DNA from: Apostichopus japonicus
Taxonomy: Eukaryota; Echinodermata; Holothuroidea; Aspidochirotida; Stichopodidae
Direction of reading: 5' to 3'
DNA: 54,000 nucleotides
Assembly (NCBI RefSeq): GCF_037975245.1
Contig: NC_092582.1
Location: 6,986,001 to 7,040,000, forward strand
Both the position numbers and the translations under genes were made by a program. The notes beneath the pieces are model-generated. The model worked only from the letters and a program-made list of their open reading frames with translations. It was not told the origin of the DNA and did not search any database. The first letter of the stretch is position 1. Each line of letters begins with the position of its first letter. This document shows, piece by piece, positions 52,605 through 54,000 of this stretch.

Positions 52605-54000
52605 GTCATATCTGGCTGCTATCTCAAGTAGCTGGATGGTAGATCTATTTAGTAATCTACTGTGACCGTTAAAGACATCCACTCGTTTTGAACACAGATC
52701 CCTGACGGTGTCCTTGATGTCATCAACCTTTCCAGTTTGTTCCAGGATACAGAGGATTGCAAACTTGTCTCCGCCATTGATGCTCCTCAAGTACTGGATT
52801 ATTTTCGCTCCTGCGGTAGGATTCAGTCCACAAGCAAAGCGATACAAATACTGAAGATCAAACGGATACATCCTCCCCAAGAATCGTCTTAATTCAGAGA
52901 CTTCGTGTTCTAATACGACTAGCATCAACCTGTAAGAGGCGTAAAATTCACAGAATATTTTGTGATAGAACCTAACCTGAATAGTAAAGCTCTCAGTATA
53001 CGCCGTGTCATTGTCACTTAGAACTTGTTCCTCGACAAGGATACCAACGCCAACATACTGATCGTAAAATTTTTGACCAAGTCGTTTTACCATTTCATCC
53101 TTACTCCAAACAATCTGCTGGTCTTGCTTACTAAGACCCTCGTAAGCTAGTATGTTCAGTTCATCGTGTTCACTTTCATATTTTAGAATCAATTGCCTAA
53201 CACTGTCGTCCCTGGTCTTATTGCGCATGTGCTCATGAAAGCACGTGATCATATACTTAAAGAAACTCGTGACTGATTTGAATTTCTTAAACTCCTTATT
53301 TTCATGAGCGATGTGACCAAACATCACGAAAAAGAGCGGAACCTGACAGAGATCAGCTAAGATGGGGTTTTCCCGAAGTCGTTGTTTGATCTTTTTCAGG
53401 GCTTTCTGATCGTTACCTACGACAGCCTTACGGAGATACTCATCTCGCGCGTCGTCATCGAATCCAGTCAGTTTTACTCGTTTTGTCAGTTTTGGAAACT
53501 TCTTTGGCAGGTATCTTGTCGTCAGAGTTACATAATGATTTGGGAACATGTCATTCATGATGATGCTTCTGACGTCATTTCCTGTGACCTTATCTTGATC
53601 AGGATACTCGTCGTAGCCATCAAGAAGTATCTCTACGGAGGAAGTATTCTTTAGAACATCTTCAATATCATTATCAGATAAACGAGAACCAGACGCAAGG
53701 AAGCGATTGATGGCTCTGTAGATCGACTTCACACCTCCGAGTTGTCTTAACCTGAGAAGGATGAGTATCTCTATGTCACCAAACGGGGAATCCTGGACAC
53801 CATTACACCAATCATAGGCAAGCTGTAGGGTCAAAGTCGATTTACCGTATCCAGGCTCACCCTCTAATATACGTCTTGTTGATTTGATACGACGATCGCT
53901 ATAGATTCTCTTGTAAGACTCTAACCGTTCCCATGAAGTTTCCTGACCTCGCACACCTGCCTCATTAGCAACCAAGAAGTGGACACTGCCCTCGACAAAT
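52605..54000 (-). CDS. NACHT-domain NLR immune receptor, large exon (5' part outside the window)
   Basis: The open frame runs to the right edge (FVEGSVHFLVANEAG...), so the start lies outside. On the minus strand it ends at a consensus donor (ATATGAC/GTAAGT). NACHT NTPase: Walker A GEPGYGKSTL, Walker B ILLDGYDEYP, sensor TLTTRYLP. A winged-helix/NLR-associated region follows (FDDDARDEYLRK, NPILADLCQVPLFFVMFGHI, then FYHKIFCEFYASYRLM). This is the STAND NTPase architecture of cytosolic pattern-recognition receptors, which oligomerise on ligand binding. Large NLR families of this kind are typical of echinoderms and other invertebrate deuterostomes. N-terminal death-fold and C-terminal LRR exons are expected; an LRR exon on the same strand lies at 26498-26595. 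No stop or frameshift is seen. Confidence 0.9.

Overview
The window is eukaryotic and very probably from a marine invertebrate animal. It is AT-rich, intron-bearing and dominated by transposons. Metazoan-type Ty3/gypsy elements, a Penelope-like element, many hAT-type elements and an NLR (NACHT) immune-receptor exon together fit an invertebrate deuterostome, most likely an echinoderm such as a sea cucumber. The species cannot be fixed from the sequence alone.

Layout. 1-14.2 kb: two direct copies of a ~0.9 kb segment (copy A 1-2089 plus 11692-11730; copy B 13316-14202). Copy A was hit by a 1.25 kb hAT-like element (554-1802) and by a complete 9.6 kb Ty3/gypsy retrotransposon (2090-11691, minus strand). 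Copy B keeps the empty site of both. The retrotransposon has indistinguishable 1241 bp LTRs, a tRNA-Leu primer site, gag, pol and an extra C2H2 zinc-finger gene where env would sit. 14.2-26 kb: mostly non-coding, with TA/CA microsatellites, an inverted repeat (18.1/22.1 kb) and a 5'-truncated Penelope-like element with GIY-YIG endonuclease (19.7-21.5 kb, minus strand). 26.5 kb: a leucine-rich-repeat exon on the minus strand. 29-30.6 kb: a small ORF interrupted by two hAT-like elements, one of which carries a third.

33.3-49.8 kb: a CsRn1-type Ty3/gypsy element (minus strand, CTACT target duplication, tRNA-Trp primer site, CHCC Gag motif). Its gag is split by an 11.27 kb DNA element (37615-48881) with a 2 bp target duplication and GC-rich subterminal repeat arrays. 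That element carries a decayed, intron-containing DUF4806-type gene and is itself interrupted by a 5.29 kb element (40963-46252). The 5.29 kb element has its own TIRs, an AGTA duplication, eleven copies of a 15-16 bp motif, a tRNA-derived SINE and one further inserted element. This gives up to four levels of nesting.

49.8-54 kb: unique sequence, short repeats, a palindromic GAATTC/AGATATCT minisatellite element (51.3-51.85 kb), then a minus-strand NACHT exon running off the right edge. The NACHT exon and the LRR exon at 26.5 kb share strand and have the right order, so everything between them may be one large transposon-filled intron. Apart from that NLR gene, the coding capacity here serves mobile elements.
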